A stretch of DNA of 44,419 nt, taken from an uncultured Lachnospiraceae bacterium. GTDB taxonomy: Bacteria > Bacillota > Clostridia > Lachnospirales > Lachnospiraceae. Of this stretch, positions 9,031 through 14,836 are shown one piece after another. Location: positions 1 to 44,419 of the forward strand of contig CAJUNN010000022.1 of assembly GCA_910587955.1 (NCBI GenBank), in the 5' to 3' direction. A program made the translations under genes and the position numbers. Below the pieces are notes generated by a model that saw only the letters and a list, made by a program, of their open reading frames with translations, had not been told where the DNA came from and made no database searches. Each line of letters starts with the position of its first letter. Position 1 is the first letter of the stretch.

Positions 9031-9057
9031 GGGCCGCTGGTTACAGCGGTCCTTTTT
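9031..9057 (+). terminator. Terminator after glgP
   Basis: GGGCCGCTG (9031-9039) pairs with CAGCGGTCC (9044-9052), then six Ts. A second GC-rich hairpin with a T-run follows at about 9062-9090, making a possible tandem terminator. Confidence 0.85.
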
Positions 9058-9080
9058 TGACAGGCGCCCGGAAAAGGGGC

Positions 9081-9108
9081 GTCTATTTTTTCTGCCGCCA
9101 CATAAACT
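9081..9108 (+). promoter_or_regulatory. Candidate sigma-E promoter of spoIID
   Basis: GTCTATT (9081-9087) and CATAAACT (9101-9108), 13 nt apart, resemble the sigma-E -35 (GNATATT-like) and -10 (CATACANT) elements. The predicted start falls on or next to the ATG at 9114. Part of the -35 is also the T-run of the preceding hairpin. Confidence 0.45.
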
Positions 9109-9113
9109 GTAAA

Positions 9114-9983
9114 ATGAAAGAAAATTTGAAAACCGGACTGTCTATCCTGATTATACTTATGCTGCTTCCCTATGTAGCTGTGGTTTTCCGCACGGGAAGC
9201 ATGAAGGGGATAGAAGGGCAGATGGAGGAACCGGGGCTGGAAATGTATGTGATGGGGATTCTGCCCGGGCAAATGCCTGCGGCTTATGAGGAGGAGGCCC
9301 TGAAAGCCCAGGCAGTGGTAATCCGCACCAATCTTCTGCGGGAGAGTATGGAATTTTACGGAACAGAAGATCCCAAGGCCGCAGCGGCTTCCTTGAGAGA
9401 GCGGGATCTGCAGGAGATGGGATTTACGTATTATACGCCGGGCGAGCTGGAAGAGCTGTGGGGCTACGACCAATTTGAATGGTATGAAGAGCGGATTGAG
9501 AAGGCAGTAGAGGATACCGCAGGAGAAATCCTGGCTGTGGAAGGGAAGCCGGTGGATCTGCCCTTTCACGCGGTGAGTGCGGGCCGGACAAGAGAGGGCA
9601 GTCTCTTAGGGGAATCTTACACCTATCTGGAGCCGGTGGAATGTCCGGGAGACGTGGAGGCGGCGGACTATTTAAAAATTCAGACCGTGCAGCTGAATGA
9701 AAGCCTGGAGATCCGCAAGAGGGACGAGGCGGGCTATGTAACGGAGGTCCGTCTGGGAGAAGAGGTTCTGACCGGCGAAGAATTCCGCAGCCGCTTTTCG
9801 CTCAATTCCAGCTGTTTTACGGCGGAGCGGGTGGAAGACGGTGTGCGGATTACCACAAAAGGCCTGGGACACGGTCTGGGCCTCAGCATGTACCAGGCAA
9901 ACCTGCAAGCCCTGAAAGGCTGCTCCTATTTGGAAATTTTATCGTATTTTTATAAAAATGTGGAATGTATAAGCTCCCTTTAA
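9114..9983 (+). CDS. spoIID: Stage II sporulation protein D family (SpoIID/LytB)
   Basis: A 289-aa membrane-anchored lytic transglycosylase-type protein. In the family it cleaves denuded glycan strands during forespore engulfment with SpoIIP and SpoIIM. One N-terminal helix lies at about 8-25. The SpoIID domain includes EALKAQ with the putative catalytic Glu at 61, a VSAGRTREG stretch, and the C-terminal GLGHGLGLSMYQAN signature followed by YLEILSYFYKNVE. I use ATG 9114 because an earlier in-frame start would lie inside the glgP terminator hairpins. No Shine-Dalgarno sequence precedes 9114. The spoIIQ-like gene follows at 63 nt, the arrangement known in Clostridia. Cytoplasmic or germination roles are unlikely; the family call is firm. 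Confidence 0.88.
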   Translation: MKENLKTGLSILIILMLLPYVAVVFRTGSMKGIEGQMEEPGLEMYVMGILPGQMPAAYEEEALKAQAVVIRTNLLRESMEFYGTEDPKAAAASLRERDLQEMGFTYYTPGELEELWGYDQFEWYEERIEKAVEDTAGEILAVEGKPVDLPFHAVSAGRTREGSLLGESYTYLEPVECPGDVEAADYLKIQTVQLNESLEIRKRDEAGYVTEVRLGEEVLTGEEFRSRFSLNSSCFTAERVEDGVRITTKGLGHGLGLSMYQANLQALKGCSYLEILSYFYKNVECISSL

Positions 9984-9995
9984 AGTGGCTATCCT
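9967..9995 (+). promoter_or_regulatory. Possible sigma-F promoter of the spoIIQ-like gene
   Basis: GTATA (9967-9971) and GGCTATCCT (9987-9995) are 15 nt apart and partly match the sigma-F consensus. One conserved A of the -10 is a C. It lies at the end of spoIID. Weak evidence. Confidence 0.3.
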
Positions 9996-10046
9996 ATGGT
10001 TAGCAGCACAGAGAAATATGTGTAAATCAGTATAGAGGTGAAGCTT

Positions 10047-10871
10047 ATGACAGTAAAAAGAAAGAAAAAGAGTACATTTTTGGGAGGAAGGGGCGTAGCT
10101 GTCGCCTTCAGTCTCTGTCTTCTTGCAGTGATCACGATGATTGGCATGTATACCGTGGGCAGAACGGATGAGAAGCAGCAAGAGCTGAAGCGGCAGATTG
10201 CGGAGGCTGAGAAAGGCAAATCCACGGAGGAAGAAATCTTAAAGCCGAAGAAAGAAGAGCCCAAGGAGACCCAGGAAGCGGCCTCCGCTTCTGCTACCCG
10301 AGAGAAAGAAAAGAAGGAGAAAGAAAAAACGATTATCAACAGCCCGGAGTTGGAAAGCAATTTCCGGGAAGAAGAAGTGGCGGAAATTGTTCCGGAGGAA
10401 GAGCTGGAGGAAGCGTCCGTGGCCGATGTGGTTATGGAGCAGCCTGCCCTCTCCTTCTCCCCTGAGGAGGACAAGCTTTTCTGGCCCATCTCAGGAAATA
10501 TTCTGATGGATTACAGCATGGACAAGTCAGTTTATTTTACCACCCTGGATCAGTATAAATACAATCCGGCGATTATTATCGAGGGTTCGGTGGATGAGAG
10601 CGTTATGTGCGGAGCACAGGGCCTGGTAAAGAAAATTGAGACCATCGAGGAGACAGGCACGACCCTTACACTGGACATCGGCGACGGCTATGAATTGATT
10701 TACGGCCAGCTCAAAGAGCTGCCGGTGAAAGAAGGGGACTACGTAAAAGCAGGCGACACCATCGGTTATGTGAGTGAGCCCACCAAATACTATTCCAAAG
10801 AGGGTACAAACGTATACCTGGAGATCCGCAAGGATGGAGAAAACGTGGACCCTATGCTTCTTCTTCAGTAA
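10047..10871 (+). CDS. SpoIIQ-like M23/LytM-domain membrane protein
   Basis: A 274-aa protein with one transmembrane helix (about residues 16-35), a long Glu/Lys-rich linker (40-120) and a C-terminal LytM (M23) fold starting near FWPISGNI. In the SpoIIQ family it is made in the forespore and binds SpoIIIAH across the septum. The zinc-ligand positions appear lost: the HxGxD position reads NPAII, the usual YxHL reads YGQL, and the final HxH reads VYLEI. It should thus be a structural partner, not an enzyme. AGAGGTG at 10034-10040 fixes ATG 10047. Position right after spoIID supports the sporulation role. A terminator lies 10 nt past the stop codon. Confidence 0.8.
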   Translation: MTVKRKKKSTFLGGRGVAVAFSLCLLAVITMIGMYTVGRTDEKQQELKRQIAEAEKGKSTEEEILKPKKEEPKETQEAASASATREKEKKEKEKTIINSPELESNFREEEVAEIVPEEELEEASVADVVMEQPALSFSPEEDKLFWPISGNILMDYSMDKSVYFTTLDQYKYNPAIIIEGSVDESVMCGAQGLVKKIETIEETGTTLTLDIGDGYELIYGQLKELPVKEGDYVKAGDTIGYVSEPTKYYSKEGTNVYLEIRKDGENVDPMLLLQ

Positions 10872-11109
10872 AAGAGGCGATAAGCCGTTCCTTCTGGGAA
10901 CGGCTTAATTTTTTGATGGCAGCTTCCCGGCGCATGGCTTCCTCTTTGGTGGGAAAAGTTTCATAATAAACCAGGGCTGCGGGAAGACGGGCACGTGTGT
11001 ATTTGGCTCCCCGGCCCAGATTGTGGTCCGCAACGCGTTTCTGCAGATTGTTGGTCCAGCCGGTGTAGAGGGAATTGTCCCTGCACCGGAGAATATAGGT
11101 ATAATTCAT
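10852..11109 (-). CDS. GIY-YIG domain protein (YhbQ/UPF0213 type)
   Basis: An 85-aa protein consisting only of a GIY-YIG nuclease fold. The motif variants are YIL near residue 5 and LYTG near 15, followed by LQKRVADHN with the conserved Arg, AKYTRARLP and YYETFPTKEEA with the conserved Glu. Small proteins of this type are widespread. A DNA-nicking or repair role is assumed for some, but the substrate is not established. ATG 11109 has AAAGGGG upstream. The last 20 bp overlap the end of the spoIIQ-like gene on the other strand. Its own promoter and an SD-blocking hairpin lie just upstream. Confidence 0.87.
   Translation of the reverse strand: MNYTYILRCRDNSLYTGWTNNLQKRVADHNLGRGAKYTRARLPAALVYYETFPTKEEAMRREAAIKKLSRSQKERLIASFTEEEA
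10882..10914 (+). terminator. Terminator of spoIIQ-like gene, inside the convergent gene
   Basis: AAGCCGTTCC (10882-10891) pairs with GGAACGGCTT (10897-10906), then AATTTTTT. The hairpin lies wholly inside the 3' coding part of the opposing GIY-YIG gene. Confidence 0.8.
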
Positions 11110-11115
11110 AAAGAC

Positions 11116-11160
11116 AGCCCCTTTGCCTTGTATTATAAGCGAAGGGGCTCTTTCTTGCAA
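11116..11160 (-). promoter_or_regulatory. Promoter of GIY-YIG gene plus inverted repeat
   Basis: On the minus strand TTGCAA (11160-11155), 17 nt and TATAAT (11137-11132) form a good promoter. An 8-bp inverted repeat, AGCCCCTT at 11116-11123 and AAGGGGCT at 11142-11149, spans it and includes the ribosome site. Only read-through RNA from the upstream gene would contain both arms. Confidence 0.6.
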
Positions 11161-11179
11161 ATGTTTTTCTTCTGCTGGA

Positions 11180-11842
11180 TTACAGGGGCATAGGAGCCAC
11201 AAATACATACATCATAATAAAGTGACAGATGCTTCCCCCCATAACAAATAAATGAAAAATCTCATGGGAGCCGAAGTTTTTATGCCTGGAATTAAAAATC
11301 GGCAGCTTCAGAGCGTAAATGATTCCTCCGATGGTGTAAATGATTCCTCCTGCCAGGAGCCACCCGAAAGCCGCCGGGGGCAGGGAATTTAAAATCTGGG
11401 TAAAAGCCAGCACGCAGACCCACCCCATGGCAATATATAGAAGGGAAGAAAACCATTTGGGACAGGTGATCCAGAAAGCTTTGATTAAAATGCCGGCAAG
11501 GGCAATGCCCCAGACCAGGGCACACAGGCGGTATCCCGCGGCATTTCCCAGAACTACCAGGCAGACCGGTGTGTAGGAACCCGCGATCAGAACAAAGATC
11601 ATCATGTGATCGATTTTGCGCAGAATCCGGTTGGAGCGCTCGGAGAGGTTCAGGGTATGATAGACAGTGCTGGCCATGTAGAGCAGAACCATGCTGGTGA
11701 TAAAAACGGCCAGGGAAATCAGATGAATGCGGTCGGGATTGTTTGCAGCCCGGATGAGCAGAGGGGTGGATGCAAAGAGGGCCATCATCATGCCGATGAA
11801 ATGAGTAATGGCGCTTCCGGGATCTTTGATTTCAAATTTCAT
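11180..11842 (-). CDS. Hemolysin III family membrane protein (PAQR/HlyIII)
   Basis: A 220-aa integral membrane protein with seven predicted helices and the family marks STVYHT near residue 58, IDHMMIFVLIAGSYTP, and SHEIFHLFVMGGSICHF near the C-terminus. The conserved His, Asp and Ser residues form a presumed metal site facing the membrane. Bacterial members are often named hemolysin III, although a role in membrane lipid homeostasis has also been proposed and the physiological function is unsettled. ATG 11842 with AAAGGAG upstream is chosen over a TTG six codons earlier that overlaps this ribosome site. A perfect 15-bp palindrome lies in its 5' untranslated region, suggesting control by the adjacent XRE protein. 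Confidence 0.92.
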   Translation of the reverse strand: MKFEIKDPGSAITHFIGMMMALFASTPLLIRAANNPDRIHLISLAVFITSMVLLYMASTVYHTLNLSERSNRILRKIDHMMIFVLIAGSYTPVCLVVLGNAAGYRLCALVWGIALAGILIKAFWITCPKWFSSLLYIAMGWVCVLAFTQILNSLPPAAFGWLLAGGIIYTIGGIIYALKLPIFNSRHKNFGSHEIFHLFVMGGSICHFIMMYVFVAPMPL

Positions 11843-11880
11843 AAAAACAGCTCCTTTCAAAAAAACTATATTTCAATATG

Positions 11881-11939
11881 TAGTTTTCAAAACTATGTTA
11901 TAATATATACATATTACATCAAGAAGAGAAATGTGTCAA
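11881..11939 (-). promoter_or_regulatory. Promoter and palindromic operator of the hemolysin III gene
   Basis: On the minus strand TTGACA (11939-11934) is 17 nt from TAATAT (11916-11911). Just downstream of the predicted start is the perfect palindrome TAGTTTTCAAAACTA at 11881-11895, which looks like a repressor site. Confidence 0.55.
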
Positions 11940-11940
11940 G

Positions 11941-11967
11941 AAAAAAAGCAGCGGAAAGCCGGCTGCT
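11941..11967 (-). terminator. Terminator of the XRE regulator gene
   Basis: AGCAGC (11947-11952) pairs with GCTGCT (11962-11967), with a run of Ts on the minus strand (11947-11941). The stop codon of the regulator overlaps the stem. Confidence 0.7.
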
Positions 11968-12191
11968 TATTTCAGGGGATATTCATTTTTCTGATTGCTG
12001 GCACCTGTGATATAATCCAGGGATACATTGTAATACCGGGCAAGGACTAAAATGCTGTCGATGGGAATCCGGGTTTTTCCGCTTTCATAATCGGAGTATG
12101 TCCGCTGTCCGATGTTCAGGAGATCGGCGATCTTCTGCTGTGTCAGATGATGGTCTTCCCGAAGTTCTCGGATACGTTCGTTGTATTTCAT
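11967..12191 (-). CDS. XRE-family transcriptional regulator
   Basis: A 74-aa protein that is essentially one Cro/C1-type helix-turn-helix. The fold runs from residue 5 to 63 (LREDHHLTQQKIADLLNI then QRTYSDYESGKTRIPIDSILVLARYYNVSLDYI). It has no sensor domain and would act as a small DNA-binding repressor, probably dimeric. AGAGGTG sits just before ATG 12191, and TATAAT lies about 30 nt further up (minus strand). Related palindromes flank the gene on both sides, one at the hemolysin III promoter and one in the divergent promoter, so local control of both neighbours is a reasonable inference. Confidence 0.9.
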   Translation of the reverse strand: MKYNERIRELREDHHLTQQKIADLLNIGQRTYSDYESGKTRIPIDSILVLARYYNVSLDYITGASNQKNEYPLK

Positions 12192-12236
12192 ACATTACAC
12201 CTCTGCCTTTAATTATAGAGAAACCGGAAGCAAATA

Positions 12237-12265
12237 TTGACAAATAGAGTTATAAACTCTAAAAT
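12237..12265 (+). promoter_or_regulatory. Promoter with palindromic operator in the spacer
   Basis: TTGACA (12237-12242) and TAAAAT (12260-12265) are 17 nt apart. The spacer holds the 17-bp perfect palindrome TAGAGTTATAAACTCTA (12245-12261; arms of 7, centre ATA). A bound protein would block the promoter. It drives the gene at 12306. Confidence 0.7.
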
Positions 12266-12305
12266 AGAATAAGCAGATGGTGACGGAATATACGGAGGTA
12301 ATGCA

Positions 12306-12554
12306 ATGAGACAGAAGAGAAAACCATGGAAACTGCTGATCTGCCTGGGAATGAGCCTGACGCTGGCGGGAACTTCCACCGGTTGTGCCGGGGACAGGAA
12401 CAAAAAAAACGCATATAATCAGGAAGCAGGGGTGCAGAGAGAGGAGAGATTCCGGCTGCCGGTGTTTTTTGCTTTTGATTTGATTTATCCGTTTCACACG
12501 AGCGTTAAGTTTTTCGGTATTTACTTTTACTGTCTGAGGGGAAATGGGAGTTGA
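12306..12554 (+). CDS. Possible small lipoprotein, perhaps decayed
   Basis: An 82-aa open frame with an excellent ribosome site (ACGGAGG) and a strong promoter. The N-terminus looks like a lipoprotein signal: basic start, hydrophobic stretch LLICLGMSLTLAG, then STGC with Cys 27 as possible lipid anchor, although the residue at -3 is not the usual Leu. After about residue 48 the sequence turns aromatic and unlike an exported protein. An 8-A run at about 12401-12408 could be a frameshift site, but neither alternative frame gives a longer product. It may be a truncated gene, a leader peptide or a real small lipoprotein. I recognise no family. Its promoter carries the palindrome linked to the divergent XRE gene. 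Confidence 0.45.
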   Translation: MRQKRKPWKLLICLGMSLTLAGTSTGCAGDRNKKNAYNQEAGVQREERFRLPVFFAFDLIYPFHTSVKFFGIYFYCLRGNGS

Positions 12555-12570
12555 AAAAGATCAAAAAAAA

Positions 12571-12604
12571 TCAGGGTATACGGGATAGATTCCCGGTACC
12601 CTGA
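12571..12604 (-). terminator. Terminator of rubrerythrin gene
   Basis: TCAGGGTA (12571-12578) pairs with TACCCTGA (12597-12604), with an inner CGGGA/TCCCG stem and eight Ts on the minus strand. It sits between the rubrerythrin gene and the end of the converging small ORF. Confidence 0.85.
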
Positions 12605-12627
12605 TTTCTGATTGCGCGAAGAATCGC

Positions 12628-13170
12628 TTAGCCGAAGTATCTCTTAAGAAGACCTTCAAAAGCTTTTCCATGTCTAGCCTCGTCGCGGGCCATCTCATGA
12701 ACTGTATCATGGATCGCATCCAGGTTCGCAGCCTTGGCTCTCTTAGCCAGGTCGAACTTACCTGCGGTAGCACCATTCTCGGCCGCAACTCTCATCTCCA
12801 GGTTCTTCTTGGTGCTGTCAGTTACGACCTCGCCCAGAAGCTCGGCAAATTTCGCAGCGTGCTCTGCCTCTTCATAGGCAGCCTTCTCCCAGTACAGGCC
12901 GATTTCAGGATAACCTTCTCTGTGGGCAACACGCGCCATAGCAAGGTACATACCAACCTCGGAGCACTCACCGTTGAAGTTTGCTCTCAGATCCTCCAGA
13001 ATATCCTCGCTTACGCCCTTAGCTACGCCTACCACATGCTCGGCAGCCCAGTTCAGGCCCTCTGCCTGCTCGGTAAACTTGTCTGCACCGACACCGCACT
13101 GGGGACATTTTTCGGGAGCAGAATCACCCTCGTGAACGTAACCGCATACCTGACATACAAATTTTTTCAT
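12628..13170 (-). CDS. Reverse rubrerythrin
   Basis: A 180-aa non-haem iron protein that reduces hydrogen peroxide (and helps remove oxygen) in anaerobes using electrons from NAD(P)H via partner proteins. A rubredoxin domain comes first, with Fe ligands Cys 6, 9, 22 and 25 (CQVCGYVH, CPQCG). It is followed by a ferritin-like four-helix di-iron domain with GECSEVGMYL, EEAEHAAKF and ARDEARHGKAF, giving the Glu/His ligands. This domain order is the reverse of classic rubrerythrin, the form known from Clostridium as an oxygen-stress protein. AAAGGAG precedes ATG 13170. A perfect 19-bp palindrome overlaps the predicted start site, and a PerR-like gene lies upstream, so peroxide-controlled repression is likely. 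Confidence 0.93.
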   Translation of the reverse strand: MKKFVCQVCGYVHEGDSAPEKCPQCGVGADKFTEQAEGLNWAAEHVVGVAKGVSEDILEDLRANFNGECSEVGMYLAMARVAHREGYPEIGLYWEKAAYEEAEHAAKFAELLGEVVTDSTKKNLEMRVAAENGATAGKFDLAKRAKAANLDAIHDTVHEMARDEARHGKAFEGLLKRYFG

Positions 13171-13243
13171 GTAAATACTCTCCTTTTCTATTTTGATTTT
13201 TTTGAGTTCTTGACAATAGAAAGCAACTGCTGTCTCTGCTGTA

Positions 13244-13300
13244 AATAGGAATAATTCCTATTACTGATATTAATCTAACACAGATTTCTTCTTCCGTCAA
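13244..13300 (-). promoter_or_regulatory. Rubrerythrin promoter with 19-bp palindrome
   Basis: On the minus strand TTGACG (13300-13295), 17 nt and TAGATT (13277-13272). The perfect palindrome AATAGGAATAATTCCTATT (13244-13262) lies at the expected transcription start. It matches the PerR consensus only in its central part. Confidence 0.6.
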
Positions 13301-13316
13301 GAAAAATATTTAAAGT

Positions 13317-13703
13317 TTATATATTTTTCATACATTCGCTGCAGACGCCGTAGTATTGGACGGTATGTCTTTCAATGATACCGGAAAAACATGCCTGGGC
13401 TCTTTGGTTGATCAGATCCCCGTCCTCGGTGTTCAAATCCAGGAGGGAACGGCACTTCCTGCAGAAGAAGTGTGAATGGGGTTCTACATGCCCGTCAAAA
13501 CGGTCGGCGCCCTCGGTGGTAATTTTTACCGCTTCGCCCAGCTCAACCAGGAGCGCAAGATTGCGGTAAACCGTTCCCAGACTGATATTGGGAAATTCCT
13601 CCCGCACGTTCATGTAAACCGTGTCGGCGGTCGGATGGTCATACCTGGACAGCAGGAAGGCCTTGATAGATTCCCGCTGGCGGCTGTACTTTCGTGCCGG
13701 CAT
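13317..13703 (-). CDS. Fur-family regulator, PerR-like
   Basis: A 128-aa metal-dependent repressor. A winged-helix domain (about 5-80; TVYMNVREEFPNISLGTVYRNLALL) precedes the metal-binding dimer domain. The latter has the ligand-rich GHVEPHSHFFCRKC and a second CSEC pair at the C-terminus, which should form the structural zinc site with four cysteines. PerR proteins sense peroxide by oxidation of Fe ligand histidines. The rubrerythrin neighbour and its own PerR-box-like site favour PerR over Fur or Zur, but the sequence alone does not settle the metal. ATG 13703 follows AAAGGAGG. The gene is probably autoregulated. Confidence 0.88.
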   Translation of the reverse strand: MPARKYSRQRESIKAFLLSRYDHPTADTVYMNVREEFPNISLGTVYRNLALLVELGEAVKITTEGADRFDGHVEPHSHFFCRKCRSLLDLNTEDGDLINQRAQACFSGIIERHTVQYYGVCSECMKNI

Positions 13704-13722
13704 AAAAACCTCCTTTCGATAA

Positions 13723-13751
13723 TAATAATGATTACTATTTTGTTTTATCAA
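13723..13751 (-). promoter_or_regulatory. Promoter and PerR-box-like site of the Fur-family gene
   Basis: On the minus strand TTGATA (13751-13746), 17 nt and TTATTA (13728-13723). The site TAATAATGATTACTA (13723-13737, plus strand) matches 11 of 14 defined positions of the Bacillus PerR box TTATAATNATTATAA and covers the -10, fitting autorepression. Confidence 0.65.
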
Positions 13752-13782
13752 AAATAAAGGGGAATGTCAATAGAAAATGGTG

Positions 13783-13824
13783 GAAAAAAACTGCCGGAAA
13801 ACGAAATCCATGCTTCCGGCAGTT
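13783..13824 (-). terminator. Terminator of the HExxH protein gene
   Basis: AACTGCCGGAA (13789-13799) pairs with TTCCGGCAGTT (13814-13824), followed on the minus strand by a T-run down to 13783. Confidence 0.85.
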
Positions 13825-13846
13825 TCGGTAAATATATTCCGTTTTG

Positions 13847-14656
13847 TCAGGCTGCTTTTTTGCCTTCCTGAGAATTTTCCGGGAAAAGATTCTCCGGTTC
13901 GCCGTCCCCCTTTGTGACAGTGCGGGTGGTTCCTCCGGATACGAATACCCGGCCGCACTCCGGGCAGATTCCGGTATGAAGCGTTACGCTCTGGCTCACA
14001 ACCTTGCGATCCTCCCGCTCGGCCCGGGCCTGCTCGTGAACCACATGTTCCATCTCATGGCCGCGGACCGCGGAAGCGGCGTTGTCCGGATCGATGCGGG
14101 TAGGCGTCTGATAGGAGACGCTGGGATCGTCGGAACCATCCTGGTATTTGCGCTTTTCGCAGGTTTCGCATTCGCCTTCCTCCCCGGCTTTTCGGATGTC
14201 GTCAACACCGGAGACAGAGGGGGAGAGAGTTCCGTTTTGAGCGGAATCTACATATTGTATACGCATCCGCACAGCCATCTCTGCCGGGTTCCCGGAAATT
14301 CCCGCAGGAAATGTGGCCTTGGATACTGCCTGGCCTAAAGCTTTGTCCTGACTGACGGCAGATATGCCGAAGGTGTCCGGTTCCATATGCTGAATGCGCA
14401 TCCGCACAGCCTGCTCTTCTGCATAGCTCCTTCCCCATGCGGTGGTATCAGTTACCGCCGGCCCTTCCGCGTCGGGGTTGACCGGGAGGGCCGGGTGCAC
14501 AGGCTGGACGGGAGTTTCCGGATCTGCGGCTTTGTGAAAGCCCCGGACCGTTCCGGCAGCCTGGGCTTCCTGGGGCTGCCCGCCTGCAAAGCCCTGGAGA
14601 CGGGAATAGTGGTAGATATTAAAATAGGAATTTACACTTGAAACAGCACTTACCAT
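13847..14656 (-). CDS. SprA-related putative metalloprotease (HExxH)
   Basis: A 269-aa protein without signal peptide or membrane helix. The N-terminal 150 residues are low-complexity and Pro/Ala-rich, with two short repeats of the form VRMRIQ (84-89 and 129-134). The conserved C-terminal domain has CETC at 163-166, YQDGSDDPSVSYQTPT, HEMEH at 200-204 (an HExxH zinc-protease motif), SQSV, CPECG at 231-235 and VSGGTTRT. This matches the SprA-related family, annotated as putative metalloproteases of unknown substrate. ATG 14656 follows GAGGTG; the upstream in-frame ATG lacks a ribosome site. A minus-strand promoter TTTGCC-17-TATAAT (14721-14693) precedes it. The gene is monocistronic. Proteolysis is inferred from the motif only. 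Confidence 0.8.
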   Translation of the reverse strand: MVSAVSSVNSYFNIYHYSRLQGFAGGQPQEAQAAGTVRGFHKAADPETPVQPVHPALPVNPDAEGPAVTDTTAWGRSYAEEQAVRMRIQHMEPDTFGISAVSQDKALGQAVSKATFPAGISGNPAEMAVRMRIQYVDSAQNGTLSPSVSGVDDIRKAGEEGECETCEKRKYQDGSDDPSVSYQTPTRIDPDNAASAVRGHEMEHVVHEQARAEREDRKVVSQSVTLHTGICPECGRVFVSGGTTRTVTKGDGEPENLFPENSQEGKKAA

Positions 14657-14692
14657 AAGGCACACCTCAAAAATAAAATTTCTGCTAAAAAT

Positions 14693-14721
14693 ATTATAGC
14701 AGGGATTTCCAGAAAGGCAAA
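14693..14721 (-). promoter_or_regulatory. Promoter of the HExxH protein gene
   Basis: Minus strand TTTGCC (14721-14716), 17 nt, TATAAT (14698-14693), about 40 nt before the start codon. Confidence 0.6.
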
Positions 14722-14746
14722 GGCAAAATTTTCTGTGGGCAGACGG

Positions 14747-14775
14747 TTGACAAATAGTAATCACCCTGTTATAAT
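14747..14775 (+). promoter_or_regulatory. Consensus promoter of the NlpC/P60 gene
   Basis: TTGACA (14747-14752), exactly 17 nt, TATAAT (14770-14775): a perfect housekeeping sigma promoter, which suggests high vegetative expression. Confidence 0.9.
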
Positions 14776-14836
14776 TCATTCATAAGTCTTAACAATTTTG
14801 TAATAATTAGATGAGACTTTACGGAGGATAATAAAA

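Noticed and set aside
9027..9113. N-terminal extension of SpoIID
   Set aside because: It would be read through the glgP terminator hairpin; ATG 9114 gives the normal anchor helix.
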